64,000 nucleotides of DNA. Origin: Holtermannia corniformis (lineage: Eukaryota > Basidiomycota > Tremellomycetes > Holtermanniales). The notes under the pieces are model-generated. The model was not told the DNA's origin. It searched no databases and saw only the letters and a list, made by a program, of their open reading frames with translations. This document shows positions 1 through 11,345 of this stretch, piece by piece. Every line of letters starts with the position of its first letter. Position 1 is the stretch's first letter. Location of the stretch: assembly GCA_001599935.1 (NCBI GenBank), contig BCIJ01000015.1, forward strand, positions 309,482 to 373,481, given 5' to 3'. A program made the translations under genes and the position numbers.

Positions 1-204
1 GTTTCATCATCCACTGCGTCTTTGGCTTTTTCGAACAGGTCTGCTGCCTCGTCGTATGCCCTGACAGCCTGCTTGCGAGATGAAGTCGACGGCGACTTGA
101 GCAGTGTGGAAGCATGGTTGGCTAGGGTATGCGCCTATACACATCAGGCTTACTCGTACACGGTCACCTCCACACACCTTGGCGAGAGGTGACTCGCTGC
201 TCAT
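1..204 (-). CDS. 5' end of a truncated gene, helical repeat (MIT/TPR-like) protein
   Basis: The start codon lies at 204 on the minus strand and the gene runs off the left edge. Exon 1 encodes MSSESPLAK. A GTGTGT...ATAG intron follows, and exon 2 continues in frame with AHTLANHASTLLKSP and KQAVRAYDEAADLFEKAKDA. The second exon looks like an amphipathic helical hairpin of the kind found in MIT domains or in TPR/SNAP proteins (alternating Ala and charged residues, YDEAADLFEKA). About 50 residues are visible, too few to name the family. It is divergent from the ABC transporter that starts at 449, so the 244 bases between them probably hold both promoters. Confidence 0.4.
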
Positions 205-448
205 GGCTCGTCAACCAACACTCTGAAACGATCGCTCTCGAGGACGAAGTGGGTGGCGACATGCCGTAACGCAGCTCTCCCTATATCTGCCCCGCACTTG
301 TACCTTTCACTCACCACGTGGGTGCACGATCCGGTTGACGCCGCCGCGATACCCGGTCGCTCGTCTCCAAGCATCAAAGACAGCAAAGTAGTCGAAGAGC
401 AGGAGCCAAGCTAGAGTCGTCACCAAGGTCATATTGGCCTCTCGGAGG

Positions 449-3411
449 ATGCTGGACAGTGGCAGGGTTCAGCGTGACAAGGCGCTGGCGCAGCTCAAGG
501 TAACGCTCGCAGCCAGCGCCAAGAGCTACAGCAAGCACCGGCCGCAAGTCCAGCGCGTCTTGACCGGTGCGTGCCAGCGTCTACTGCCACTCGAGTGTCG
601 CATATGGACTGGACTCTGATACTTGCGGCTGTAGCATCCTTTGTACTGTATTGTCTTGGAGCGACATATACCGGACTTTCGGGCGGCAAGACGCGAACTG
701 ATGATGGCGCACCAGTGGGACGGCGAGGCAAGGGCGGCCGCAACAGAGGTCCGTGCGAGATGGCAACTGAACATGATAGCTGCTCACATAGATTATTTGA
801 TAGCGGGCAAGACGAAGCGTGTCGAGGTCGACCCTCAGTTCTACCAACGGCTCCGCAAGCTCCTCAAGATTGTCGTGCCCCGCCTCAAAAGTCGCGAGGC
901 AGGCATGCTGATCCTCCATTCTGCCTTCTTGGTCTTCAGGACGGTGTTGAGTCTTTATGTGGCGGATCTCGATGGCCGGTACGTCGACCGCTGTCGGTCA
1001 TCAGCACCGACGGGGCTGACCATTGCGAACCAGCATCGTCTCTTCTCTAGTCATGGCGCAACCCGTCACCTTCATGCTCAACCTCATCAAATGGCTCCTA
1101 GTCGCCATCCCAGCAACGTACACCAACTCGATGCTCGACTTTTTGCAGTCCAAACTGGCCCTTGCGTACCGCACTCGGTACATTACGCAACGCAAGGCCT
1201 CGGCGGCATGCTGAATGAACTCAGACTCACGAAAGAAGTTCTCGGTACCTATCTGGACGCCAACGAGGATGGCTCGGGCGGCCAGCTATTCTACAAGATG
1301 GCCAATCTTGACGACAGGATCCGGAATGCCGACCAGGTCCGCTGCGCCGCGAGTTTGACGAGCGTATTCTGACGAGACTGCTCACGGTAGTACATGACGG
1401 TTGACATTCAGCAATTCTCGAACAAATTGGCCGAAATCTACTCGAACATTGCCAAACCGGTTTTGGATGTCATGCAAGTACCGCACACATCGTTTGGTGT
1501 GAATTGACGCATCCTCAGCTTGTACAACTACCAGCTTTCACGAAACGTTGGGGCAGAAGGCTTGGTGGTGCTCACGATCCTCGTACAAGCTAGTGCCGGG
1601 CTGCGTGGGTCCAGTCGAGCGCAGCGGTATATTTCTGACATTGTCCAGTGCGCGCAGTCACCCCGCCGTTCGGGACCTACGCCGCTCACGAGGGTCCGTA
1701 TACACCTGCGTAACATCCCAGTGCTGATACCGCACAGCGACCCTCGAAGGCGAGCTCCGCTTCACGCACTCTCGCCTTCTTGAGAACGCTGAAGAAGTCG
1801 CCCTGTACCGTGGGCAAGAGGTCGAGAAAAATGTAATCGAACGCGGATACTTTGCGCTCGTCAAGCACGTCAACCGTGTCCTCGGGATCCGCGTCTGGCA
1901 CGGCATGGCCGAAGAGGGGATCATCAAGTGGCTCTGGGGCAGTATGGGCTTGTGTATCTGTGCGATCCCCGTTTTCGTGCCGTTGCCAGGCGTCAAGGCT
2001 GTATCGGACTTGGGCGGCCGAACGGAGGGTATGTCTGAGTGGTGCGAAAGGAGACTGCTGATTGTGAGCCCAGGCTTTGTGACAAACAGGAGACTGCTAC
2101 TATCTGCCAGCGACGCGTTCGGTCGCGTCATGTACTCGTACAAGGTCAGTCGAGCTCCTTTGCCGTCCCCGATCGAGCTCACACCCCGGCGCAGGAGCTC
2201 GCCGAGCTCGCAGGCTACACTGCGCGCGTGACCGACCTGCTCGAGACCATGGACGACGTCAAGCACGGTCGGTTCCAAAAGGCGATCGTCAGCAGTGGCG
2301 ATACGGGCGAGAATGCAGAGCGTAGGTGCTGTCGTGATGCTGCCGTTGCTGACGCCGTCATCGCGCAGTGCTCAAGGGTCGTGGCAAGATCATCGAGGCC
2401 GAGGAGATTCGGTTCGAAGAGGTCCCGCTGATCAGCCCGAACGGCGATGTGCTCGTCAAATCGATGACTTTCCACGTCGAGCCGGGGGTGAGCTTGCGTC
2501 TGGGACGTCCGAGGTGGGATGCTAACCCGATGAGTAGAAACACCTGCTTGTCATTGGCCCGAATGGCTGTACGTTGATAACATTGCTGCGCTGGCTTGTG
2601 CTGACATCTCAGGCGGCAAGTCGTCCCTATTCCGGATTCTTGGCGGTCTCTGGCCCGTATACGGCGGCACAGTCTACAAGCCTCCTGCGAATCAATTTAC
2701 CTATATCCCTCAACGGCCATACCTCTCTCTCGGCACGTTGCGCGATCAAATCACGTATCCAGACTCGCATGGGCAGATGCTCGCTCGTGGCCTGACGGAT
2801 GCGGACCTGATGAAGCTGCTCAATGTCGTCGAGATGGGCCATATCGTCGAGCGCGAGGGTGGCTGGGACGCGAGCCGGGAATGGAGGGATGCGCTCAGTG
2901 GCGGCGACAAGCAGCGGATCGCAATGGCGCGGTTGTTCTACCACAAGCCAAAGGTGAGTACGGCGGCTGGGTGCATAGGCGCTGATGGCGTGCAGTATGC
3001 AATCTTGGACGAGTGCACGAGCGCTGTCACGCTCGAGATTGAAAAGGCCATGTACGACTTTGCGACGGGTACGTTCATGTGATTACGCGCGAGCGTGTGC
3101 TGAGCAGACAGAACTGGGCATCACCCTCATGACGGTCAGCCATCGGCCTTCGCTGTGGAAATACCACTCGATGGTGTTGCAATACGATGGCATGGGCGGC
3201 TACGTCTTGTGAGTGATCGCCTGTGCTTGGACCTTTAATCCGCACATCAGCTGAGACGGTGATCAGCACCGAGCTGCGTGCGGACGAGCGCTTGGCACTG
3301 CAAGAGGAGAAGCAGGACTTGGAACACAAGCTGCTGGAAGTGCCCAAGCTGCGCGCGCGCCTGGCCGAGCTGCAGGCGGTCAAGGCAGAGCAGGAGCGGG
3401 TGCGCCACTAA
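449..3411 (+). CDS. Peroxisomal ABCD-family fatty acyl(-CoA) half-transporter (PXA1/PXA2, ALDP type)
   Basis: This half-size ABC transporter should import long-chain fatty acids or their CoA esters into peroxisomes as a dimer. Conserved stretches appear in the family order. The membrane domain has [46 protein letters not shown] and LALAYRTR. An EAA-like segment reads [26 protein letters not shown] precedes the nucleotide-binding domain. That domain has Walker A GPNGCGKSS (split by an intron near 2570-2613), the signature LSGGDKQR, Walker [12 protein letters not shown] and the switch [10 protein letters not shown]. The C-terminus is a short charged coiled coil ending at the TAA at 3409-3411. 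Roughly nine short introns interrupt it; length is about 750-800 residues, normal for the family. The ATG at 449 was chosen as the first Met of the first coding exon. Basidiomycetes usually have two such paralogues and I cannot tell which this is. Confidence 0.93.
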
Positions 3412-3756
3412 GCGCTATGACGGTGTTGTGTGGTTCCAGTCGCCGACGGTTGCCGCATGCAGTAATCACTCACTCGCCGGCGCTAACCCCACCAAGTGAC
3501 AATTTGAAACCGAACCTAAAGTAGACGTTGGCCCGCACCGCTTGGTTCTCTCACAGCATCCGCCTCTGCTCACCCACTGTATCTAATATCGCATCAAGAC
3601 TCTAGGAGCGCCCTCTGATCCCATCCACTCGCCAGAGGAACGGCACAAGCATCCCAAAGCAGACCACTGGTTGGCCCGAAAACATTGCGGCAGTGGCGAT
3701 CGACTGCGCACCGAGTTCAGCCCCTTGAACGCAGCCAAGCACTCGAGAGATCCATC
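3412..3756. other. Intergenic: terminator of ABCD gene and promoter of secreted-protein gene
   Basis: No coding-like frame or RNA gene is visible. Both flanking genes are on the plus strand, so this holds a 3' end and a promoter. Confidence 0.6.
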
Positions 3757-4665
3757 ATGAAGTCGTTTGCGGCTATCGCGGCCGTGTTTGCACTCGCCTC
3801 GCCGGCCTGGGCCCAGGTCTACACGACCACTTTGCCTGTGAGTCGGTCCGAGTTGGATGCCAAGACAATAGTGCTGACCTCGATCCTTCCGATAGTGGGA
3901 TGTGAGTCTCGCTGTTGGTGTAGATCGACCGGACCGTACTCACCTCGTGATTGTAGAGCGGAGACACCCTCGTCGTCTCGCAGCGGACCGATGCGCTCGG
4001 GAACACGCTCGCGATCCAGACACTGTCAGTGCTTGGCGACTGCGGCGTCGATCCTCTACTAATGTCTTGGCTGCCTTCAGGTCGACTCTCACGAATGGAG
4101 TGGCCGGTGCTGTCACGACCGCTCGGACTTCATCCTCATCCTCATCTTCGCGCTCGGTGCGGTCCACCTCGTCGGCCTCGACAACCATCACCCGGTAGGT
4201 GGCTCTTCAGGGACAGATGCGCAGCTGCTGACTGTTGCCGTGCAGTGCCGACCAGGGTCCAGTTCAGTCTCCTGATTCGACGACGGCGGCGCCCATGACT
4301 GCGACAACTTGTAAGCTGCCTCCCGTCGAGCAACGACGACGGCTGACTGTTGCAGATGGCTATATGAACTCGCTCGGCGAATGGACATCGGGTACTTGGG
4401 TGCAGGTTCGTTGGCTCCGCATGACTTGACTCCAGGCTTACCACTACAGTCGTACACACCGCCCACGACAGTCACCAAGGAGGTCGCGGCCGGCACCATC
4501 CTCAACTACGACTCGTACCAGTCGGCGGCCAATTCAGCCGTCTACAACGCCGCCGTGAGCGCTCAGGGCGTCGACTCGTCTACTAGCGCAGCCGACCGTC
4601 GAGCCTACGCTGGGATCGGTCTCGCCCTCGGTGCTGGCCTCATCCTCGGCGCCATGCTTGTATAA
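3757..4665 (+). CDS. Small secreted Ser/Thr-rich protein, probably GPI-anchored
   Basis: The product starts with a clear signal peptide (MKSFAAIAAVFALASPAWA, cleavage expected after AWA). Joined exons then give LPWDSGDTLVVSQRTDA, a run of Ser/Thr (SSSSSSSRSV...STTI), GYMNSLGEWTSG and YTPPTTVTKEVAAGT. It ends in a hydrophobic tail, AYAGIGLALGAGLILGAMLV, directly before the stop. Signal peptide, Ser/Thr-rich middle and a hydrophobic C-terminus after a small-residue stretch are the layout of fungal GPI-anchored wall proteins; a single C-terminal TM anchor is the alternative. About six introns of 40-60 bases are needed. I recognise no catalytic domain. It is likely a cell-wall or surface protein of unknown role. 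Confidence 0.7.
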
Positions 4666-5099
4666 GCCATCCCACCAGCCCACCCACTCCCTTCCCCCAA
4701 GCATAGATGAGATCCCCTTCTCTACCCCGCTGCATAGTCATTCCCCTCGTTTGTTTGTCAGATCTCGAAGCCTGTCTCGGTTGTTGATAGGAACACAAAG
4801 ACACGAGATGCACGTCATGGACCTTCTTTCACCCGTTGCAGCTCGGACCCGTTTGAGCGGTCAAAGGACCCGAGTGCGATGATCGCGCCCTGTTCTCTGG
4901 CGATGCGACGTGGCCTTTGCACTGACCGGGGATTGACACTGACGGATCCTCGCCTCCTTTGCTGCACTCGCCGCTGACGTGACGTGACGCTCGGACCAGC
5001 ATCGGCCTTCGGCTCGGGCTTTGCGAGAGCACGCATCTCGCCACGACTCGGTCGTCGCTATCAGCTGTACCAGTGCATCCTCACATAGAACCGTCCACC
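4666..5099. other. Intergenic, promoter region of the nitrilase gene
   Basis: No coding signal or RNA gene is visible; only short frames that do not extend into neighbours. Confidence 0.55.
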
Positions 5100-6392
5100 A
5101 TGTCCAAGATTGCCGCACGTCCCTTTCGCCTCGCCCTGATCCAACTCGGCGGCACGGGAGCCAACAAGACGCACAACCTTGCTCTCGCACGCGCCAAAGT
5201 GCTTCAGGCCGCTCAGTCGAGCCCAAAGCCTGACCTCATTGTCCTGCCCGAGATCTTCAACTCGCCGTATGCTGTTACCAAGTTTGCAGAGTACGCCGAG
5301 CGCGTGCCAGAGGTTGGCGGCCAGCAGGGACAGGGCTTGGAGGAGAGTACCGAGGCGTTGAGCAAGCTGGCCAAGGAGGCTGGCGTGTTCTTGATCGGTG
5401 GTGAGTGCTGTCGAGGGAGCTGAGACCGCGAGCTGATGCACGACAGGAAGTATCCCGGAGCGGGAAGAGTCAACGGGCAACATCTACAACACTTGCACCG
5501 TGTGGAACCCAGAGGGTGAGGTTCACAGGCTGCATCTCGGAACGCATCGCTGAATACACTAGGCTCGCTCGTCGCAAAGCACCGAAAGGTCCACCTGTTC
5601 GACATTGACATCCCCGGGCGCCAGACTTTCAAGGTCCGTCCGTGCACCCTGCCAGAGCGCCGCTGACACCTCTTGCAGGAGTCCGACAGCCTGACGGGCG
5701 GCACGACGCTCAACTCGTTCGAGACCCCGTTCGGCCGGATCGGTCTCGGAATCTGCTACGACATTGTCAGTCTTCGCGCCGATCCCGCCCGCCCGCGCAG
5801 AGAATCTGACAGAGCCCGGACCAGCGCTTCCCAGAAATGGCAATGATCGCCGCTCGTCAGGGTCCGTCGGGTCCTTTGCCCATCCCCCTCTGCTGACGAC
5901 TCAGGCTGCGTCGCGATGATCTATCCGGCCGCGTTCAACACGACAACGGGGCCGATGCACTGGACGCTACTGCAAAAGGGCCGGTGAGAACTCTTGGTCT
6001 GCGTACAGATTGCCGCCGAGACGCTGATCCGGAATCGGCTAGTGCGATCGACAACCAGTTCTTCGTGGCAATGTGTTCCCCCGCGCGCAACCTCGAGTCG
6101 GCGTATCACGCCGTGCGTTTGCGTTGGGATGCTCCGAGGAGACGGTTACTGACTACTGCGGTAGTACGGCCACTCGTCCGTCGTCAACCCACTCGGCGAG
6201 GTTGTCGCCGAAGCCGATGAGAACGAGACCATCATCTACGCCGATATCGGTGTGTTGGCCGTTTCACTCAATGAGCCTTATTGATCTGAAATAGACACCG
6301 ACTTGCTCGCGACCACCCGCCGTAACCTGCCAGTCACCATCCAGCGCCGATTCGACGTCTACGAGGATGTGGCCGAGCACGCCAAGGCCTAG
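5100..6392 (+). CDS. NIT3: Omega-amidase, nitrilase superfamily (NIT2/yeast Nit3 type)
   Basis: A carbon-nitrogen hydrolase of about 300 residues. Omega-amidases hydrolyse alpha-ketoglutaramate and alpha-ketosuccinamate and so recycle the products of glutamine and asparagine transaminases. The catalytic triad is visible: Glu in [13 protein letters not shown], Lys in [11 protein letters not shown] and Cys in [14 protein letters not shown]. Other family stretches are FRLALIQL at the N-terminus, [19 protein letters not shown] and the C-terminal [17 protein letters not shown]. The protein is complete, with short introns at about 5400-5447, 5519-5563, 5635-5679 and others further on. The start at 5100 (CACCATGTCC) matches the length of known members. 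Membership of the NIT2/NIT3 branch rather than another amidase branch rests on IPGRQTF and the C-terminal block. Confidence 0.93.
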
Positions 6393-8034
6393 ACTTTCAG
6401 TCGTAGCAGCTGCCAACGTATCGTATCCAACCCTCTATGAGCAACATTGCATCACGCTGCTCATGTTCCATACTCAACTCTACCAAGCTGGAATCTTGCC
6501 AGTGTCCTTGAGCCGATGCTAACCAGCCGTTTCGAGGGCCGTTCAGAATGCGCCTTCTTGCGGGAATGTACCGCGTCTGAGTCAAAGTCGTCTTTGACAG
6601 CACGAAAGCTAGGCCCATTGACGTCCAGGCGTGGCACGAGACAGATGTCGCATCCAGACTCAAAGTGCAATCCATGTCGGGACGAGCATAAGCGCAGCAC
6701 TCTACAATCGAGCGAAAATGCCCATATGATTTGAGATTGCGATGTATACGTGCGCGGAACTGGAGAGTGGTGGCGCCGTTCGCGAGACAGACACGGATTC
6801 TGGAAGCGCGCAATGACACGCCACGATAGAGAGCATGCGTTTCGAGTAGCGGCGCCACAAGCGTATTCCCAAAGACAGTGGCCGCCGGTACGGTCAGAGA
6901 GGTTCTAACAGGTGTCGAGTGCCATGACCGTTTGCCGTCGCTCGAAGTTATCAGGGCGTTGATCACGTCGAGAGACGGAGTGAAGCGGTCGCCAAGATGA
7001 TGGCAACGAGCGCGGCTAGGGCAGCATGTGGCAACAACAAGAGCAGCTGGTGGTCCGCAGTGTGGGAGACAGGCAGCAGCCTTCCATCGCGTAAGCGCGC
7101 TGCCCAAAATGTGGCTGGCCAACAAGACTCCATCGGTGGCTTGTATGGACAGCGCAAAACCGACGGCAGGATAAAGAGGTTAGGCTCTCGACTGTCAGTC
7201 TATCCCATTTCTGAGAGAGTCTGATGAAACCATTTCTACGCGATTGACAACCGTCGTGTTTTCCGAAGCTGCAAACACCTGCACCGAGTACGTCGAAGCA
7301 TTACCGCGGGCCGTCAGCTGATCAGGCGCATTACGACCAGCTTCGTCCTTGGTCCCGGGGAATTCAGATGCGTGCTGGTAAACACAGAGATGGCTATCGA
7401 ATCCCAGTACAGTACATATGTCGCCCCGTATCGTACGTTTTGTCCCCGGCCCGCAATAGGACTCGAGTCCGACTGAATACTCATGCGCGATCGACAATGT
7501 GCGACGCGATCCCGCGATCCATGACAACCTGCGAGACTGCACTGTTGTCTGACTCGGGCGTTGTACTAGAGTACATAGCGCTCAATGACAGTGGCAGCGA
7601 TGATCTTCAGCGCCACATCAATTCCCTCCGCCATGCGGATCTATCAACAATTAGGCCAATGGATTTTCGGCCCCAATGGGCGAACGGCAAAACGATTACG
7701 ATCAAGACCGACGTCAAGCGGATGATTCGTGGTTCGAGTCCGGCGACTGCTGTGTTTGATTTTGTGTTCTGCATCCTCGGAAAAAAAGTCCACTCTAGTC
7801 AAGCGAGGGACTTTCTGGGTCGGCCTTCCCAGTTTTTGTCATTCACTTTTTGTCATCTGCGCTGGCCGAGATGACGGTCGTCACTAGATGGCACCACGTT
7901 GCAGTACGACGCGTCGAGTGCGTCAAGTTTCAGCGACGGCGGCAAGCTCTGCTTGCTCCGCGTTCCAATCGTCCTGTGCTCTGACGGCCTTTGCTTGTGT
8001 GCTTGCGTCACCACCGGCCACTGAAGCGTTTGCA
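6393..8034. other. 1.6-kb region without a convincing gene
   Basis: The region has unusually long open frames for non-coding DNA: 242 codons on the minus strand (6397-7125) and 168 codons on the plus strand (7368-7874). Neither shows a domain I know, and the minus frame is rich in Cys, Arg and His, as expected for an accidental frame. A small inverted repeat (AAAGTCC...GGACTTT) lies near 7786-7815. A sequence resembling a tRNA B-box near 7731 has no matching stems. I regard it as mostly intergenic. Confidence 0.45.
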
Positions 8035-8767
8035 TCAGTCTCGGCATGTATGGCAGCGATAGAACGAACGCGGACCTTCGGTAACTGCAAGCATCGAGGC
8101 CAACATGGCCGCCGTTGCTTGACGATGGTACGCTTGGGCTTGAAAGATGAGCTTTTTCAGAGTCCCTGAAGCAACGACACGTCAGCAATGCTGTCAAGAC
8201 AAGCGAGCAAAGCTCGGCACAGACGGACCAGAGACACAGACCACCCTAGGGATCACTTTTGTGCCTTCGAGCTCGGTCATGAAGCTGATAGCGGCCCATG
8301 CGAGCCGATAATGGTCGCGCGAGACGCGGAGGATGGCGAGCGATGTGGCTGGAGAAAAGTAGGAGACTGGCCCGCACCTGTCAGTATGCCACCACGTAGG
8401 AACGCTTTCGGTGAGACGGACCTGCCAAGCTCGAACACTTGCTGTAGCCGTCGTCCCCAAAGCTCTCAACGACGCTCCGTCGGATGTAGGTGGCCAGATT
8501 CTTCTGCCGCGTCTTGGCATCTCCGGCGAGTAGCGGCCGAGATGGAGGGTTCACGGGCAGCATGAAGGGTAACTTGGACGACGAGGCATGAGCGCTCGCG
8601 TAATGCTCGTCGTCGGACGCATCGTCTTGATCGTCCAGCTGAGCCGAGTCGGGAGGGACATAGCTCGCTGTTGAAGACCCTGCGTTCGGAGCAAGAGCGT
8701 CCGTCGGAGCGAGTTGACCCGGCTGGAGGAACTCTACGAGAAGCCAGCGGTTCTTGAAGCGGACCAT
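8035..8767 (-). CDS. POP5: RNase P/MRP protein subunit Pop5
   Basis: A subunit of nuclear RNase P and RNase MRP, which cleave pre-tRNA 5' leaders and pre-rRNA. The N-terminus MVRFKNRWLLVEFL is the hallmark of the family. Exon 1 carries an acidic, Ser-rich insertion (LDDQDDASDDEHYASAH) that the short human and yeast proteins lack, then ATYIRRSVVESFGDDG. Exon 2 has TSLAILRVSRDHYRLAWAA and ISFMTELEG followed by IPRVVCVSGT. Exon 3 has GTLKKLIFQAQAYHR and ends SFYRCHTCRD at the TGA at 8035-8037. Two introns have GT-AG ends; the second lies just before GGACTCTG. It is divergent from the plus-strand gene at 9146. Confidence 0.88.
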
Positions 8768-9145
8768 TGTGGAGCAGAGCACGGGCGTGAGTGAACGTGC
8801 GATGGGAAGACGATCAAGCTTGCGGGGTAATTGTTAGGCGTGCTGGCGGCGGATATTAGGCGCGCTGGCTTGCTTACGTCATGTAGATAACGTTGCGGGT
8901 CTACCCTGACGGTGGCGGCGACGTTTGAAGGCTTTTGGAGCGAGCGTCGCCATAAAAGATTCGCAAGCCTCAAGCAACAACAGCAGCGGCTTGCAACGAC
9001 CGCAAAGCACCCTAGTGCAGCAGGATCCTGCCCGACTGCACAGAGGAAAACTCGCGGTTCCAAGGCTACCCCACACTGTCAAGACCGACCCCTCTTTGGT
9101 TGCGGAGTAATGCGGCCCGAAGCAAGACTTGGCAGTGGTGCCGAC
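8768..9145. promoter_or_regulatory. Bidirectional promoter region between POP5 and the zinc-ribbon gene
   Basis: Divergent start codons are 378 bases apart. No TATA box is obvious. An upstream in-frame ATG at 8912 would extend the downstream gene by 78 residues, rich in Gln, Lys and Arg, so part of this stretch could be coding. Confidence 0.45.
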
Positions 9146-11202
9146 ATGCCTCTCGCTGCGGTTGATACTGAGCATAAGTCAGACGAGACCATGCAGGATC
9201 AGGCGAACGACGAGGAGAATATGCTGTGGGAGGCTCAGGTAGGTTCACACCTGCTGGGCGTCGCAAAACGGTCTGACGTGGTATACACAGAACGCACTCC
9301 TGGCACACAATGATGTTGCCGCTGCGGAAATCTACACCAAAGCTGCGTTGCCGCCGTGTCGGTCCACGCGTGCAGCGTTGGCTCTGTACAACTTGATCAT
9401 GTCCACGCCAAGGCCTCCTAGTCCAACAATGTCCCTGCATACCCGCAACCGGTATGACAAGGCCCCGCGGCCTGCCGCTAGAGATGTGGATCGGATGAAC
9501 GAGGCCGCAGGTTGGCTCATGATGGCCATTGCGGGACAACTCAGCCCGCAGATCAAGCAACAAAGCACACAGACGGCATCGCAGGATTCGTTCAGTGACG
9601 AGGATGAGGGGCTCGTCATGCGCCGCAAGGCCAAGGGCGGGCAGACGCGCGAGCCGTCGGAACAGGACTCGACCGTGACGACCGATTTGGCGCCACCCGT
9701 GTCCGCGACGACATCTGACACCTCGAGCTACGTGCTCCAAACACCAGCACTGTCCGTCGCCGACCTGTCGACTGCGCCGGCCTTTAGCTACAAGACGCTG
9801 CTTAGTCTTGTCGAGCCTCTGTTGGACGTCTACAGGCTTGGTAAGGTTCAGCAACACGACCCACCTCTCAGCAAACTTGCCAACAAAGCGCTCGCTCTCG
9901 AGCTCGGACGGCTAGGGACCAACGTATGGCACGTCGGCTCAAAACTCGCCAATAACGTCCTTGCCGTGCACACGGCTCTGCCAAACAAGGGCAAGCAGAC
10001 GATCCGCGACGCCGATCCTAGGATCGCCGTTTTGATGATCACGAGCTACATCGTGCGTAGCGTTTCAACCCTCCTTTGACTTGACCCCGCGTCGGCTAAT
10101 CGTGACTGCAGGCAGGAATGACCTCGGCCTCGTACGCCTTGTCCGCACAGCATTTCGAGCGCGTCCTGGAACTAGGCCCGAGCGGCAACGACGCCATCGA
10201 CGATTTGATGAAGCATTCCGAGAAGCGCTTGCGTGCTCTTCCGCACGCTCACCACCCCTATCCCGCGTCGCCTCCCTCCACCAAGCGGATCCACGCACTT
10301 CCTTCCACGGCGTCCATCTTTTCGTGCACGTCTTCATTCTACGCACAATCGCGTCTTCTCCAGACACCGGTCAAATCGGACGCTGCGCTCGCAAAGCTTT
10401 CGACAGATGGTCGCTTACTCGATAGTCCGGAAATGTACCGCGGCAAGCGAGGCGCGCGGGATCTACTCAAGAAGTCGACGGCCGATCTCAAGAAGCTCAG
10501 AGACCAGCAGAGGAAAGATGCACCGGCGAGTGGCTGGCTTCCTTCTCTGGGTTCTTGGTTGGGTTCCGGACGTACAACGTCTACTTTGTCGTCGCCGATC
10601 CAGAGTCCGAGACAGACTCAAGGGTCTCCAGCCAAGCAAGTCGATGCGCTTGCGCCAGAATCGAAACCGGCTGCCCCGTTGGCCCCGCCGACACCCGAAC
10701 CCGGTCTCGCAAAGTCGGCATCATCTCCCGTGCTCAACGCGTGGAACCCTTCACTCCAGCCCCCGACCATTCGGGCTCACAAATCATCCACAGCGCTGCG
10801 CAAGCTACCCTTCGAGCCCAAGCCGGAAGACATGATCAACTCGACGGATCCCGTCTTGGCTGCTGCCGAGCTCGCCAGCCAGTTGACAAACCAGGCCATC
10901 TGCGGTGTCTGCAAGACGACTGGCATCAACTTTCCAAACTGCCGCAAGTGGGTCTGCAGAGGGGCCGCAGGTGCATGGCTGATTAACAACAGGTGCAATT
11001 TGACATTCTGTTCGAGAACGTGCAGGGTGGATCGCAGTGGTGCGGGCGATGGCAAGAGGTGAGCGTCCTCGTTCTTGTAGCAACCGTCTGACTTTTCAGG
11101 CATATCTGCGGAGCATGGGAATCGAGACAACTGCTCACGGTGCCGATTGCGTCTCCGTCATCGAGGCGACGGGAGCGCTCGAACCTTGTGCCAGCTCACT
11201 GA
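9146..11202 (+). CDS. TPR-like protein with C-terminal cysteine/histidine zinc ribbon, function unknown
   Basis: The N-terminal part reads as a TPR-like helical repeat (LLAHNDVAAAEIYTKAALPP, then ALALYNLIMS). A second helical region (LLSLVEPLLDVYRLGKVQ, ELGRLGTNVWHVGSKLANNV) is followed by a long Ser/Pro-rich, probably disordered part with GWLPSLGSWLGSG. The C-terminus carries a Cys cluster after splicing: CGVCKTTGINFPNCRKC, then FCSRTCR and RHICGAW. The spacing (CxxC, CxxC, CxxxC, HxxC) suggests a treble-clef or MYND-like zinc-binding site. Introns split the cluster at 10948-10992 and 11058-11100. I do not recognise an orthologue of known function. A Cys cluster of this kind usually mediates protein contacts. 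Confidence 0.7.
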
Positions 11203-11345
11203 GTGAGATCTTGTCTTAGTGTGACGATCTGTGACGACAGCAATGTATGGATGACACCAATGACAAAGTACTCTGAGAACCACACTCCATAGAAGTTACA
11301 GATACAACCTGGATCGTTGATGCAATGCAAGACACCTGCTCCTGA

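Noticed and set aside
4404..4435. A 30-base intron in the secreted-protein gene
   Set aside because: Using the GTACTT donor upstream gives a 44-base intron and keeps the frame into YTPPTTVTKE.
7731..7742. GGTTCGAGTCC, resembling a tRNA B-box
   Set aside because: The flanking bases do not form a T-stem or acceptor stem and no A-box lies at the right distance.
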